Assembly: GCA_963070105.1 (NCBI GenBank) | Contig: OY718805.1 | Coordinates: forward strand, 5,700,001 to 5,764,000 | Reading direction: 5' to 3' | Length of the DNA: 64,000 nucleotides | Origin: Litomosoides sigmodontis | Lineage: Eukaryota; Nematoda; Chromadorea; Rhabditida; Onchocercidae | Shown here: piece by piece, positions 25,637 to 38,887 of the stretch | Position numbering within the stretch: position 1 is the first letter of the stretch | Layout of the letters: every line of letters begins with the position of its first letter | Notes under the pieces: model-generated | Database searches by the model: none | Told to the model about the DNA's origin: nothing | What the model saw: the letters and a program-made list of their open reading frames with translations, nothing else | Made by a program: the position numbers and the translations under genes

Positions 25637-28600
25637 TTATTTTAACTCTGGTGGTGGATTGTATATTGTTTTCTCTTTGAAATACACCTCTTCATGTTCT
25701 TTATCACATATCAGTAACAGCGATGCGCCAAATGAAAACAGCGTTGCACCCCACGCAACACCGTAGGACCAATCGAATTCCCAGTTTCGATAACCGAAAT
25801 TCTTCATCTCAACGTAAAAACATACGGGAAACACGATTAATGATACGAGCTCCAGGAATACTGAAATGCGACGGTGGATATTTGAAATTTTCGGAAAATA
25901 TTACGATCAAAATACTAATATTTTGGTTGATGGTATTAACGGCGAATAATAATGCTGACGAAAATACGAAGAGCGGCGATAAGCCTAAGGCTTAGGCCAA
26001 CACGACGATGATTGCTTGACAAGATGAAACTTACCTCCCAACAAAGAAATATAAGTGGCAAATTTATAGAAGACATATTTTCTATGCAAATCTTGTGATC
26101 GCAAACCGAATATGTTGAGGAAGAAAGCAAAGAATGTTAATGCTGCTGCAGTGATCAAAAATGCTGCCACCAGCTTGATATAAGCTGAAATAGAGTTAAG
26201 CAATTTGAGGAGTGAAAAGAAAGTTAATTCTACAAATGTTTGCTGTTTGAAGCCTTCTCTGTTTGCTTTATAAGATATTACCAATTTAACCTAATAGTTT
26301 GAGGAATGAAATTCACCAATTATTCAGAACAAACAACTAACTACCCAAATGACAAGATTAAGTAATGTAGTAGCTTTTAGAAGACACACACACAGTCCTA
26401 CTGAAAACCTGGCAAGTGCTAAATTTAGGCAATTACAACACCTGAAGTGTATTTCGAATAGATAAAATAGCAGTGACTGTGGAACTCTAATGGGAAAGGA
26501 ATTTATGAGTAAGAAGTATCGGTGGAATAGATTACGCACGGAATGGGTAAAAAGAAAAAACTCGCCTGGTGAAATTTGCCGTTGGCATGTGTAAGCCATA
26601 AAGCAGCAAGAATGGAAAATTTCATGAAAAGCGCTACTATTTCCCTCCATTTTTGTGAATTGTTCACGTAATGGTACAATAAATACGATAACTCGTTCCC
26701 AATTTCACTTACGACACTCATACAAATTCCCCTTCAACTGTCCCGAAACTCTAAAGCTACCCGAATGAGATGACTGCAACAGTACTGACTGATCCAACAG
26801 CAACACTACGCTCTCAAACATTGGCTCACTTCTTATTTAAGTCTACAAGAGAGGAAATTATCAGCATCGCAATTAAAATGTAAGTGAAACGGTGAACGCC
26901 GCCTGGTGTGCCGCAATTCAATGAAACCATTGAGAAAGTTCACTAAGAAATTAAATAAAAATGAATTTTTTAGGAGTATTATAGAATTAGCAAAGACATA
27001 GCAGTAGCTTGCTGATACGCAAAAATTCGCAAATTTGCAATCAGCAAGGACTGAAACAGCAACAAAGGATACGTTGGGAGTGAATGTAAAGAATTTCCTA
27101 AACCACTTCTTTCCATGTCATTGCTGAAACATGAGAAATTTCAATTTCAGAGCAGAAGTTTGAAAGTTGAAATATTTCTGAATCAGTTGGGAAAGGAGGG
27201 AGAGAAAGTGACAATGTTCATAGCAGGAGGTGACTGTTAGTATTTTAGATAGAAAGAAATAAGGTTGGTGGTGATTTGAATGCGGCAGAAAGCACGGTAG
27301 TTATCGCTAGAATAACAGACGGTTTTATCAGGCATTCATCGCGATGACAGCGCCAGCTCTCACCCTTCCGATAAGTGCGATCCATTAGAGCCTGCTTTGC
27401 TAGCTTCGCATCTCCCTCCCTTCTCATATTTTCAAACGCTGAACGCAAAAAGAAAAAAATCAAATCATGCAAAAATGTGCGGCAGAATTAGATATTTCAA
27501 AGCGGAAGAAAATTTAGTTAGGTATTGGCCTTGATCCAAAAAAATTCCGTTTCCACCATTTTATGAGATTTTCCGCACTTCCTCCGCGCAGCAACAGTTA
27601 CGCGGAAGGTCAGTGGGATGCTTTAGAAATAACATAACGCCGACATATCAATCAACTACATCATTAACAATGCCACTCCCTAAATGAACGAACGGCCAAG
27701 TAAAGATCAAAACAGTTTAGGCTAATGCAAATTGGAAGAGGTGGATGTGCGTGTGCGTGTATCGCTCTCCGTTATGCACAATTTATGTGTTCGATAAATT
27801 CGAACATCAATAACGAACGACGAACGGGTGCAGCAAAGAGGAGAAATTGCTTGCGGATGGGAATGCGTGCGTAAAGACAGCGCCACTGCATCATCCATTC
27901 CTCCTAACACGCTTCACATCCTCTTCCCATCCGTGGAGAACGTAGATATCACTCTCATTTCATTTCTTCATCATTTCCATGCAACTACTCCTGCCACCAC
28001 CCTACTACTAATAATCCAAATACATCTATGTATCCCTATTGCAGCTATGACGTCCATTTCTAAAATCCCATCTCGCTTTTAGATTCACAACTCAGTAAGT
28101 TTAATCGACGGATAATATAGGCGAAACGAAACGATAGACGATGGTGACGTTTAAGTACAACTAACTCTTCAGTGATGAAAGGAAACAGCGCCAGTCGGTA
28201 AAATGCCATCTAAAAGATAGTGAACGGTATTGCTTCTCGTATAGCTAGCACTTCCACTTCACTTTTAAGCTTCACAGCATAACTATGAGTCACAATGGAG
28301 TAATATTTTGAGCTTTTAAATAATAAACGAAGATGGACCACAGCAGTTAATTGAGAAGAACGGAAAATGGGGAAGCAATAAAGAGTGAAAAGTTCTGTGA
28401 GAGAAATCTTATCTAAACTGTCCACGTGTACTTCAAAAAGTTACAGAAATATCAACACATTATCATCTCTCACTATCCTCGCAAAAATTTACGTAATAAC
28501 TGACAGGACTAATTCCTTGACATTCTTATTAACTTTAGGAATAATAACAAAGCACAACCACAACCGTTTCGAACTTTTTCCAATGTTTGAAACTTTTTTA

Positions 28601-29308
28601 ATAGGAATGAAATGGAAAAGTTCACTTACCAGCATGTCGATGTATTTTTTGGCACCCTCCAGGTGGCGGTCCCCCAGCTATTGTTGGTTGTGTTTGATCA
28701 GACGCTGTGCATTCAAGCCATAAACCCGTTCGAAAGCCATCTGATCGAAGCCACCATGTCGTTGATAAGCATAATATCAAAAGAATTAATGCAATGAACA
28801 AACACACCGAAGATATTACCTAAAATTGGTATTTTCAAAATTCCACGATATTTGTATCTCAATTCAATTTGGCAAGTCTTAACGAAATCACGTGCCATAA
28901 AATGCCTTATTGGCGGTATCGATATCACTTGCCTGTCTCCTTTCCCTATTTCCTGCTGAAAGATTACTGCACGTCGAGTACCAGCAACAAAAGCCATGCT
29001 ACTACTAGTACTCCCGTCCGAAGTACAAATTACGTAATAAAATATTTCATACATTAAATCTGCATATTTCCATCCACGTGATTCCATCCAATTTGAGATG
29101 AACTTAAAAAAACTTAAAAAGTGGCAGCCTAATTCGAAATCTCCACCGATAATACCGCCCGTTATAGACGAGGCCTCACGTTTTTCTATGTGAAAGTTAA
29201 TGTTGCAAAGAAATCTGCACAGTTGCAGTTGTGAAAAACGAAACAGAAATGAACCTTGAGAGGCCTCACCACAGTAACTGTTTCAATAGTGGTTGCTTGT
29301 ACTGCCAT
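25637..29308 (-). CDS. vab-9: VAB-9/TMEM47-type claudin-like tetraspan junction protein
   Basis: Exons on the - strand: 29308-29255, 28819-28630, 26184-26035 and 25860-25637 (TAA). They sum to 618 bases, 205 aa, phases consistent; TMEM47 is slightly shorter. The N-terminus ETVTVVRPLKVISSVCLFIA aligns with TMEM47 before and into membrane segment 1. The first extracellular loop has the claudin-family W...GLW..C signature (TTWWLRSDGFRTGLWLEC) and a second Cys. Segments 2 and 3 are in exon 3 (AYIKLVAAFLITAAALTFF) and across the exon 3/4 join. Before segment 4 comes WEFDWSYGVAWGATLFSFGA, nearly the TMEM47 text at the same place. VAB-9 acts at epithelial apical junctions with cadherin-catenin in C. 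elegans. Intron 2 is 2.4 kb and holds no exon I can support. The exon 1 donor (GTTCAT) is weak. Confidence 0.9.
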
Positions 29309-30476
29309 ACAATTCGTCCAATTTCTCTGCAAGAAGAAAAGGATAACGAAAATCTCATTCATTTGTCGAACCACTTATGCGTGATCCATCTATGACTTTA
29401 ATGCTACTGACAGGACTACATCCGAATCTATCAGCGAAAGAAACATTTCAAAGATTAAATTCGAACAGCTCAAAATCTGGAAACTCCACAGAATAATACA
29501 ATCAAAAGGAAGCTGTTTTTAAAGCAAAAAGCTTAACAATACAATTCCGCCGCTGAAGGAAAAACGAAAATTATCGAAAAAAAAACTTTGATATAAAGCC
29601 AAGTAAATTTTCAAGCAGAAATTAACTAATCCCACAGGAAGGCTTGCTTGTCTTTTACATGCTCCGAGAATTCTAGGCGTAATGAATGTTTTACGTTCGA
29701 ATAAGAAAGAAAGGGACAATTACGACAAGCGCTTCCGTCATCAATTGATAAATGGATCTTTCCTATGTATGAAAACATCTGCAGTAAATTTTAATGATTC
29801 TTTAAAAAAATTCATTCTTTAAAGGCAAAATAGTAAAACTAAACTTCTGAATATTACGAACTAAATTTTTTTGCATTATTTTTAGACGAATGATATGAGA
29901 ATTTGAGTGGTTCTCTCCATTTATCCTTATCGCTCCCTACCATATTCTACACAAAAAAAGTGTTAAAAACTAAAGGAATATGCTTCACTGAGTAATAGTT
30001 CATTTACCCATCTCCTATTCGCCTCCCACTATTTTCCGTAATTTAACATTTAAATGAATAAACATAACATCGTTGATAAGCAATTCGAAAATGCTTTAAG
30101 CTTCCAAAGCACAACGTTCAACCATTTCATACCCATTCTTGCAGATATTTCTCATTAAGTGGCATACTTATCAGTTTGAATCAAACAGTCAAGTGCGCAG
30201 CTAATTGCGCTAAGCATTAAGCTACCAAGCGAAGCAATCCGAAAAAGAGGATGGGAAGAGATTGGCACTATCCGAACAGATAAGTAGGAGAAATGAAATA
30301 GATGAGAGGAATCTCTAGGAAGATCAGCAGCTCAATAACATCAGCTGTTTTGTACTGATATGACTACCACAACAGAGAATCACTCTCAACGGTCGTACCG
30401 TCTTCCTCAAAGTGCTCCTACACGACTACTGCAATGATAGATAACCTATCGCAAAAATACTGATCGTTTCATAATA

Positions 30477-30526
30477 AGCGCAGTAGGATCGGCTCACTGT
30501 AAGCAGTCAACCGATCCTACTGCGCT
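30477..30526. repeat. Perfect 16-bp inverted repeat forming a 50-nt hairpin
   Basis: Arms 30477-30492 and 30511-30526 are exact reverse complements (AGCGCAGTAGGATCGG on the + strand). The 18-base interior can form a further 4-bp stem (30496-30499 with 30504-30507) closing a four-base loop. It is shorter than a usual nematode pre-miRNA. It could be a cruciform or protein-binding palindrome, a small RNA precursor or a repeat relic. Confidence 0.8.
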
Positions 30527-33500
30527 AATTACTTACTCGCACTGTAAATTCGAACGGTGTTCTTGACGGTAAGTTCCGCACAGTCAACCATTGGAACATT
30601 TGAAAGGAAGTGAGTGATAGGATAAAATGAAATAGTTATGATTCCCTCCGTGGAGCAGCTTCAAAGAAACGAAGAAAAGTTTATGAATCACAGCAATCGC
30701 TCATCATCATGACAGCATGATTCATCACACTAAATGCCAACAGGGTTTCTGGATCGAGGAAAAATAGGAAGAACAGCAGCAGTTCAGGAAGTGCTTGACG
30801 CACACGCTACACCACCCCACTTCCCCCCACACGCAATCAGTGATATCAACTGAACTACAGACTACTCATCTGATAAACGAAATATACACTTCGCTGATAA
30901 ACAACCAATCGTAAAGATTGCGAAATGAAGACCCAACTGAAATAGGCTAGCAAAACTTGATTAATTAATAACTGAGGCAAAATTAACCTAATTCTAAGCA
31001 TTGTTAACTGTAGATCTCCATCAACATTCAATATACTAAACGAAATGCTCAGCAGAGTTTCAAAAAGGCTGCTGTTTTTATTGGAAATGGAAAAGAAAAA
31101 GTGAGAATGAAATTAAATTCTGTTTCAAATTAGTTGTGAATTTAAGACCCATTAAGCACGTTCTGTGAGTATTCCTACCGCTCTTCTTCCATTACTTTGT
31201 CTGAAACAACAGATGTAGGTAGAACTAACTTCTAAATTTCTCACTGGCTTGCTTAATGAACAGCGAGAGAAATAAGCTGTGCCAAACTTTCCTTTCAACT
31301 TTTCTTGCAATTCCTATCCCTTAATTTAGCCTCGTAGCTATCTCTTCGCACTCGGCACATTTCAAAGGTTTCATATTGATCTGTCCTGCTGTTTTTTCCA
31401 GCACAGCGCAGATGCCCTCTGCTTTTAATACCATTTAAACACACACACACAGTCATAAATCTTTTTGTTAATTTGTCGGTGCGCTGACCTCAGCTGTCCA
31501 CGCTACTTCCCAACGGATGACACTTCACTGTTTGCGTATCGTTACGCCTATCGATCTTCGCCTTTTCGTCAATACACTCATCATAACGTGTAAGCAAATA
31601 TTGTTAAATTAAAAAAAAAATTGGAAAAGAAGAGAAGTATGTCCAGTACTAATTCTCAATCGGTCTGATTTGGAATACTCAAAGATTTCGGTCGTGGCAC
31701 CCGTCTCTCCCTTATTAAAGTCACGGTGGATGGAATATCTATCTCCGTCCACGCCGTTTTCGTATCGAAAATATCAGCTCTTATAAAAAATGTATTGAAA
31801 ATTCTGAAAATGAGAATGAAGGAGGAAAGAGAATAACTAGATGGAATGTCCAACAATAGTAAGAAGGATAACAGGCGAAGGAAGAATGTGCTCGGAAGCG
31901 TGAACAGAATGCTCTCGATCCGAAACCCGGACCGCTACATTGGAAGTTGCAGTTACGTGAGACACCGACAAATTCCTCGGAAGCAAGGCGCTTTGCAGGA
32001 AGTCAACCTACTTTCCCAACACTCTCTTACGACGATTCCCACAACACTCACGTTATTTGTTTTTGAAGAAATTTATCACTTCCTACGTGATTCGTCAGAC
32101 AAATTAAAAAATAAATTGATCTTCATCGATTCAAACATGCAACGGTTAGTGTTTTCAAGAGACCACTGAAGGGTCTTTTACAACTTCCCTGTCATCGATA
32201 GCAAACGTGCATCACACTCAGCGCGATATGATAAGATAACGCCAGAGTTGCGAAGTCAAGAAATTTAAGTAATCCTAAAATAATTGCCAGCAAAATGATG
32301 CTTTCCACAAACTTCTAATCAAAGCAAATTGGATGATAGTCAGCTGATAGGGCAGAGTGTTCGCTCTCACTAATCGACTTATCGTTAATTTGAGACAGCG
32401 CACCTTACATCCTCCACACCACGCCAATTAATCACCAACTGGCTATCAACACGTGTTCTCTCTACAACGTTTACGTTCCACTGTTGACAGCTCGTGAAGT
32501 ACGACTAAGCCATTTCATATGAGATGAGGAGCATAAGGTCCTCTAGCTAATTCAGCTAACTAGCAGTGTAGCTGAATTTTGGGAAGGGAAGGGAAGAAGA
32601 GAGTAGCAAGAGCAATGGAGTGAGAGTGCTGTTCAGCGTTGTTGTACTGAATTGCTATGTGAAGCGTGCGCAATGAAACAAATTCAACAATTTCGCAGGG
32701 ACAGAAGGGGAGAGGGGAAGCGGTGACATTCTGAGAATGTCAGCGCACACATATTCGTGCACCCCGCAGGAGGGTTCCTTGAAGTTGTCAAGAATTCAAA
32801 ATACAAATCGGGGAATTGGGCAGGAGTGGTGGTCGAGGTTATCACTACGAATAGAAACTGTCGCTGTCCATTCTATTCATCCGCTCCCTTTTCAGCGCAG
32901 GACATCAGCAGTGTTAGTGAATGACACAACCATTTTAAAGTGCTAATTGAATATTTTGAAAGAAATGTTTACGTGGACACAATGTACGCCTTTGTGCCGA
33001 TTAACTTCAATAGGAGGCAATTCGGCTGCATAAATAACTCTTCACCTCCCAATATTTCATTGAGCGAAGCTATTACCGCACAGTGAACACTCTCCTGCAA
33101 CTGCAGAAACCATCATCACATCACGTACGCAAGTTTTCGCGTCATTAATATGCGAAATCCGAGAATTACAAGTGGAAGACATTTTCCGCACTTATATTTT
33201 CCCATTTAGAGCAGGATACTTACTTACTTGCAATCTCGTGGGTAATATAATCCAATCTAATATTCTGTGAAACCTCCCATTTATTTCATGAAATAGGCCA
33301 CCACCCTACTCACTTGAAACTTCTCAATTCTTTTTTCCTCTTCTCTTCCCTTACAGCTTTAACTGGAATGTCAACTGCTATCTTACTTCAACTCACGGAA
33401 GCTACAGTCAGTTGAAAATAACTGTTGTGTAATTTCTGTTTACAGTCCTATCAATACTCTTCAATCATTGACAATAAGTGTTTCGTGGAAAACTGAATGA

Positions 33501-34196
33501 AACTGAAGGCCATTAGTTTTTCCATCGATCAAAATTTCGTATAAAATCAGTTTCCAAATTCATACAAAACTATACTGACTATATTGACCTCACAAATTCC
33601 CAGGTTTCTCTTCAATTTCAGTTAACAAAAGTAGCAAACATAGTCGTTAAATTTTAAATCCTCCTCGAGCATTTTCATGCTTTCCAGGTCAAAAGAGGGA
33701 AAAGAGTGGAGATCTGAGATTTCGGCACACGTAATGAATGCATGTGACGTCACCCGAACAGATATTATCATTAAACTTCAGAAGGTCAGTTAGGTCTTTG
33801 GTGTGAGCGCTGCGCTGCAATCAAACTGCCATCACTTCCACTAAAATGTTGTGAGTACGCCGTCGATAGAACGTGGAGTGGAATCCGACAAGCTTTTTAC
33901 AATCTATTCTGTTGCTTAACAACAAGCTGTTATAAAGGCGATAAGAGAAGCAAGAGCCAGCGAGTACAGAGACATGAGAATTCTATGGAACCCTGAATTA
34001 TCAACTCGCAGCTCGATCTTCCTTTTCTCCCGCAGCTTACGACTAGCAAAAGGGTTTCATTCCTTTTGAAATTTACAAAAATGAGAAATACACCAGGACG
34101 CTTACACTGAAGAACATCGTTGTGTTTAGTGGAAATGAGAATTCCAATTCCGATTCGTACACGGCACCGAGGACAGTTTGCTTATCCATCGATCTA

Positions 34197-34203
34197 TGTG
34201 TGT

Positions 34204-34236
<33 letters not shown>
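34197..34236 (+). repeat. (TG)n microsatellite
   Basis: About 20 TG units interrupted once (TCTG near 34207). It creates spurious open frames on both strands (34126-34461). Confidence 0.95.
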
Positions 34237-35055
34237 CTCGGGTGTGAACGAGTCTGAATGTGTGTATTTGGTGTGTAAGAAATGTTGGCTAAGTGCCCGT
34301 TGTTGTTTGTTTACAGCGGGCTTTGATGTTACCAGCGTGGTGTGTCCTTCGTCCTTTGTCCTTCTGTTCGAACGCGTTTTAGACAGATTAATCCAAAACG
34401 CGAAGGGACCACATCTGTTAGTGCACGTACCTGTATGTGGTGGCTGTCGATGAAGTAGCAAGCGAAGTTTGTTGACCGCAACTTATCTTTTCTTTTATCA
34501 GGGCGATAAGAGCCGCCGTTCTCATCTTGGTTTTCTCAAAAGTTCAGCGTTTCATTGTAACATATCTTCTTTTGCATCGCTTCTACATTTTTGTTGCTTA
34601 CATCATCAGAATTCCTGCATTCCCATAATATACTTCAACCATGACATCTTACTTCCGTTTTTCGAATGAAACTTTCAGCTCTGCTGAATCTAACTGCTCG
34701 CGTTCCCTCGTCCCAATTCATTATTGTCACTTTCGAACCCGACCGACGTCTAGCTTCCCTTCAAAGCTCCCACTTCCTTCGAAGTTCAAAAGTGAAGAAA
34801 GAATGCGTGTTTCATTAACGTTGCATGCGTTATCGTTGCATTCATTTTTTTGTTACGAAAACACCTCTATCTGTTTGGTGGTAATGCTTCACATTCTAAC
34901 TGCGATGGACGGCGAGTAATGGAGTTGTGCTACGCTTGAAAGTAGCTGTTGGAAAGTCTCAAAAACTTGGGCTTTAAACGACCAGAACTTAAATATGTCC
35001 GCGTTTTGTATGTTGTTTTCAACTATTTTATAGCAATTTGTTAATTGAAGTAATA

Positions 35056-36393
35056 ATGGGGACAATAAGCAAAGCAGTGTTCAATCGAGACGTTGCAGAA
35101 CTTGTTGAGAAAACTGCGGACTTAGACCTGAGATATCAGTGGCAATTCAACGATGTAAGTGCCGATTTTCATGCGAAGCACAGATTAGAGAGTACTTTTC
35201 AACATTATTCGGAAAGTCTTCAGCAGAAAGATATAATGTTTGGGAGGAGGAGAATGGTTCTAGAAGTTCTTTCTTTTTTTGTTCACAGAATACTATTTAA
35301 CTATATTTGATAGAAAGAAATGGATCAAGTAAGGTTTGATTCCATGATCTGCAAGGACTAATAATTGCAAATTATCGTATTTCTGCCTGGAAAATGGAAT
35401 TTTTTAATTTCAGTACAAAAATGTTCAATTTTTATCAAACAGCTCAGTGTTCGACTTAAACGGGGAAACTATCTTACGCACGTTTCATATTACTTATAGT
35501 GAAAGCTATGAAGTTCCCATATTATGGTTTATTTTCAGCCGACAAAGTTCTTTTTTATTTTTTATTTCATGTTATTTGTCATTATGTTGAAGGTTAATGG
35601 TGGCTCTTATAGTTTTTAAGAGTTAGTTTAGTAGGTAGTTCCATAGTCCGTTTAATACAAAGCAAAGAAAATTCACATGAACGATCACTGATTAAGTCTA
35701 CTTGTACATTAAAATTTTGGGAGGAGGACATTAAAATGTCGACTGAACGGATTTGCACTTAGTGAAAGCTAATTTCACTACAAGCGTGTGCAAGATGTAT
35801 AAAAAAACTTTCAAAATTAAGACTCGGAGCATTAGGTAATGTTTTCAAGGTTTGTGAAGTATTTGTTCATGTTCCGTAAAGTTTGTATGTAAAAATTATA
35901 TAATAAAAATGTACTCGTTGTTGCAGCCGGTGCTTTGTTAACCATAGAAGAAATTTTGGAACTGATGCCTGCTGATAAACAGAAAGCAATATTGGCAGAT
36001 TGTTTAACTTCAATATCCCAGCGCGAGCATCCTGTTTTCAACCTTCTTTTCTACCAATTTCATCCTTGTAGGACAGCAGATCTTATGAAGAATGTTCGGT
36101 ATGATAACTATGTTATTAGGTATGTTATTATCACTTTTTTGCTTTAGGAGGTTTATTTTAAATGACTAAGTAAGAAGTCCCTGACGCTTATTAAGTCCTT
36201 AAAGTGTCAGCTCTTGTGAAATGTTCTTTTTACGTTTCGAGTTTAAGAAACATAAAATAGTCATCTGCGTGAGTTTTTGATTTTTTGATATCATTTCTTC
36301 GATTTTTTCAGCTGGTTATCAATTTTCGGTTCACTTTTGCATTTGTTGCCATTGCCAAACGAAATATTTGCAAAAAGATTTATTCCACTGTAA
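35056..36393 (+). CDS. atg-10: ATG10, E2-like enzyme of ATG12-ATG5 conjugation
   Basis: ATG10 takes ATG12 from ATG7 as a thioester and joins it to ATG5 in autophagosome formation, in the cytosol. Exons are 35056-35154, 35414-35546, 35927-36119 and 36312-36393 (TAA): 507 bases, 168 aa, phases consistent. The N-terminus FNRDVAELVEKTADLDLRYQ aligns with the start of human ATG10 (FQRYCAEFI...). Next come FHITYSESYEVPILWF (compare YHVLYSCSYQVPVLYF) and SISQREHPVFNLLFYQFHPC, where Cys125 in the HPC motif is the predicted catalytic residue. NYVISWLSIFGSLLHL ends the fold. It is shorter than the human protein (220 aa), mainly through lost loops and a short C-terminus. An upstream in-frame TTG/ATA-type extension is not needed. 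The second-intron donor (GTTCTT) is weak. Confidence 0.92.
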
Positions 36394-38887
36394 ATAACAA
36401 GTGTTGGAGTAAATGACAATTGCGGATTCTTTCTGGTTCTTAGTGATTTGGTAGTGCATTAAAAGAAATTAAAATGATCATAAAATTATAACATTCGCTG
36501 GTGTTAGTTATGCTGCATTTGTCTGGGCGATGGCAATATATTTATCATCTTTATTAAACAGGAACGAAGAATGGTACATTTAATTCAGTTCAATATTTGT
36601 GTTCATAAGTTTTGCGTTCATTCATTATTCCTTAAATTCCATTGTTAAAATAGAAATTTTCTTATCTCGATTGAAAACCTCCAAACTTTTCAAAACTTTC
36701 AGAATTGGAAACTTTCTCGGTTTTCATGATGAGAAGTCACACCTTTTGTTTTTGATTTTTACAAAGCTAAAGTCTTTCAACCTTGCATTCCACATAATGA
36801 TGTTTCTGCAAATGTCTTGATGATTTATCGAGATTGCATTTTCGCATTTGGAATTTTGCATCAACAAATTTTATTTCAAGTTGGAAGAAAGGGGATCTTT
36901 GAGTGTCTCATAATTTTAGCTGAAGAAAAAAAAATCTCTGAAAGTAAATGTTATTGTGAGTCCCATTTTCTTTCAGGCGCACGAGAGCTAGATTGATTTT
37001 GACACGCTATCACAGTATAAATGGTACAAACTCGCTGGGCTCATTAGTTTTATGATTCACAAATGAAGTAAACTTGATAAAACAATGGAGGGAAAGTGTC
37101 CAGTTTTGTATAAAATGCTTCCTCATTTGAAAGCTGCCCTACTATTTTGATTCTTTGACTCTTCAATATTTGAAAGATTTCCACTCAGGTTTGCTTCGAA
37201 GTTGATTATATAATCAAAACTTTGGAAATCTCATTTCATCTGGTTGGAATTTCTTCAAACTATATGTTAAACAGATTTCCGGGGCAATGGGTCAGACTAT
37301 ATTCATTTTCATTTCGAACTTATCAAAAAAATGAATTGAATTTTAAAATACAAATGTTGGGAAGGAAGCTAATGGTAGAAAGCACCTGATATCACAGAAA
37401 TACAAGCATAACAAGTCGGCAAGCTCATCTGATTGGTGGGAATCGAAGTCGTTGATCATCCTTGCTTATCATATATTTCTTTCAAATACCATTTTGCCTT
37501 TTTTCCGAAATTCGACAGCGACCGGTGACATCACAACAAGTTGTTGTAGAAATTGTTGAGGAAGACTTACATTGTTTATTTTGTTTCGCTCTCATATTTC
37601 CATTTAATTTGCGCTAAGAATGCTAAAAAATCTAATATAAAGGGAATCTAATATAATATAAAGAGAAGTGCTTAGGTTTGGTTTTTTAATATTTGTACAT
37701 AGACTTCACCAGAAAAGTTAGAAGAAAAACGAAGTGAAGGATCTGATAAGCATGTCTCAGAACAAAGTAGAAGCACATGTCTGAACTTCTACGAATTGTT
37801 TGCAGAGCTGGTTTATGCACTGAGTTCAACTCTATTTAATGGCTAAAATTTTGATTCTATTATGAAAAATAAAATGAATGAAATAAATTTATTCAGAAAA
37901 GATCACTTCCATTTCATATCAACGATGTAATCCCTTTCAGTTCTATCAAAAGGTTTACTTAAAACCTCAATTTTACTCATGAGTAATCTTTAATCACTTG
38001 CTTAACTATTTTCAAGTGCAGAACAGAACAAACAGAACGACATCCATTAAAGTCATATTTAAGCAGTACTTAGTCATTATTTTAAACATTAATTGGCACA
38101 TGACGGGGGAAATTAAAAATTTTCAGCGACTTCAATGATTATTGCAGTCTTGGTATGATTATTAATTAAAAAAACGTAAAACGAAGTTCCCTTCAAATAT
38201 TTGAGAATAACATAACAATACACTGCCTTCAATAATTGACAAAAAAGAGACGTGTAGGGTTCAACCGTATCATTTAAATAGTTGAAAATAGGAAAGATTG
38301 TAGAAATACCCGTATAAACAACACAATGATCATAATAAATTCATCGATACTGCAAAATGAGGAAGAAGACAAAATCCGCAAAAATTTCTAAAAGCACTTA
38401 AACGCAATTTCCGACGGGTATATGCAACCGATGGACGAGAATATTCTCTTAACATTTAATTTGTAAAATAACTCAGTCGTTTTTTTAGCAGTAGTAAACT
38501 GTAGATAATTCTCTTTTGTTTGGTTGTCAGTCCTTTGCAAAAAAAACACAAGTCAGTGATGCAAATAAGATCTGAAGTTTCTCAGTTGGACATATAGATG
38601 ACGCGTATGCATATTTCCTTAGTTCAGTGATAAAAAGTAACCAACCACAGAGGAAAGTATCAAATTGGACTTATAGCGAAGCATTCACGGAGAAGCCAAT
38701 TGGTGATCAATTTTGAATAAAAAAAAAATTTTGAAGATTTGTTATGTTTACAATGATCTTCTGTAAAGGAGGCTCAATATAATAAAGTAAATTCGAAGTA
38801 TTTGGACTAACTGAAGTGACTATCTGAATTGTTTCAATCTCCACTGCACAGTGAAAAGAAAATATGAAATAATACAGTGCATTTTCA
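36394..38887. other. Convergent intergenic region, no gene seen
   Basis: Lies between the 3' ends of ATG10 (+) and the Ig-domain gene (-). AT-rich; no exon-like open frame with splice sites or domain text. Confidence 0.6.

Larger units (their letters stand above)
29309..35055. other. Divergent intergenic region between the VAB-9-like and ATG10 genes
   Basis: 5.7 kb between two divergently transcribed genes; it must hold the promoters and perhaps 5' untranslated exons of both. No coding exon is supported. It contains a perfect 16-bp hairpin (30477-30526), a short (AC)5 near 31441-31450, and a (TG)n tract (34197-34236). Open frames of 60-110 codons (for example 31846-32169 +) lack domains and splice context. 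Confidence 0.55.

Noticed and set aside
28713..29087. 124-codon - strand frame overlapping exon 2 of the VAB-9-like gene
   Set aside because: It reads the exon in the wrong frame and crosses the acceptor at 28820; the TMEM47-like frame is the coding one.
31846..32169. 107-codon + strand frame
   Set aside because: No domain, no splice partners, low-complexity basic start; lies in a promoter-like intergenic region.
34126..34461. Open frames with Val-Cys or His-Thr runs
   Set aside because: Artefacts of the (TG)n tract; no domain or splice context.
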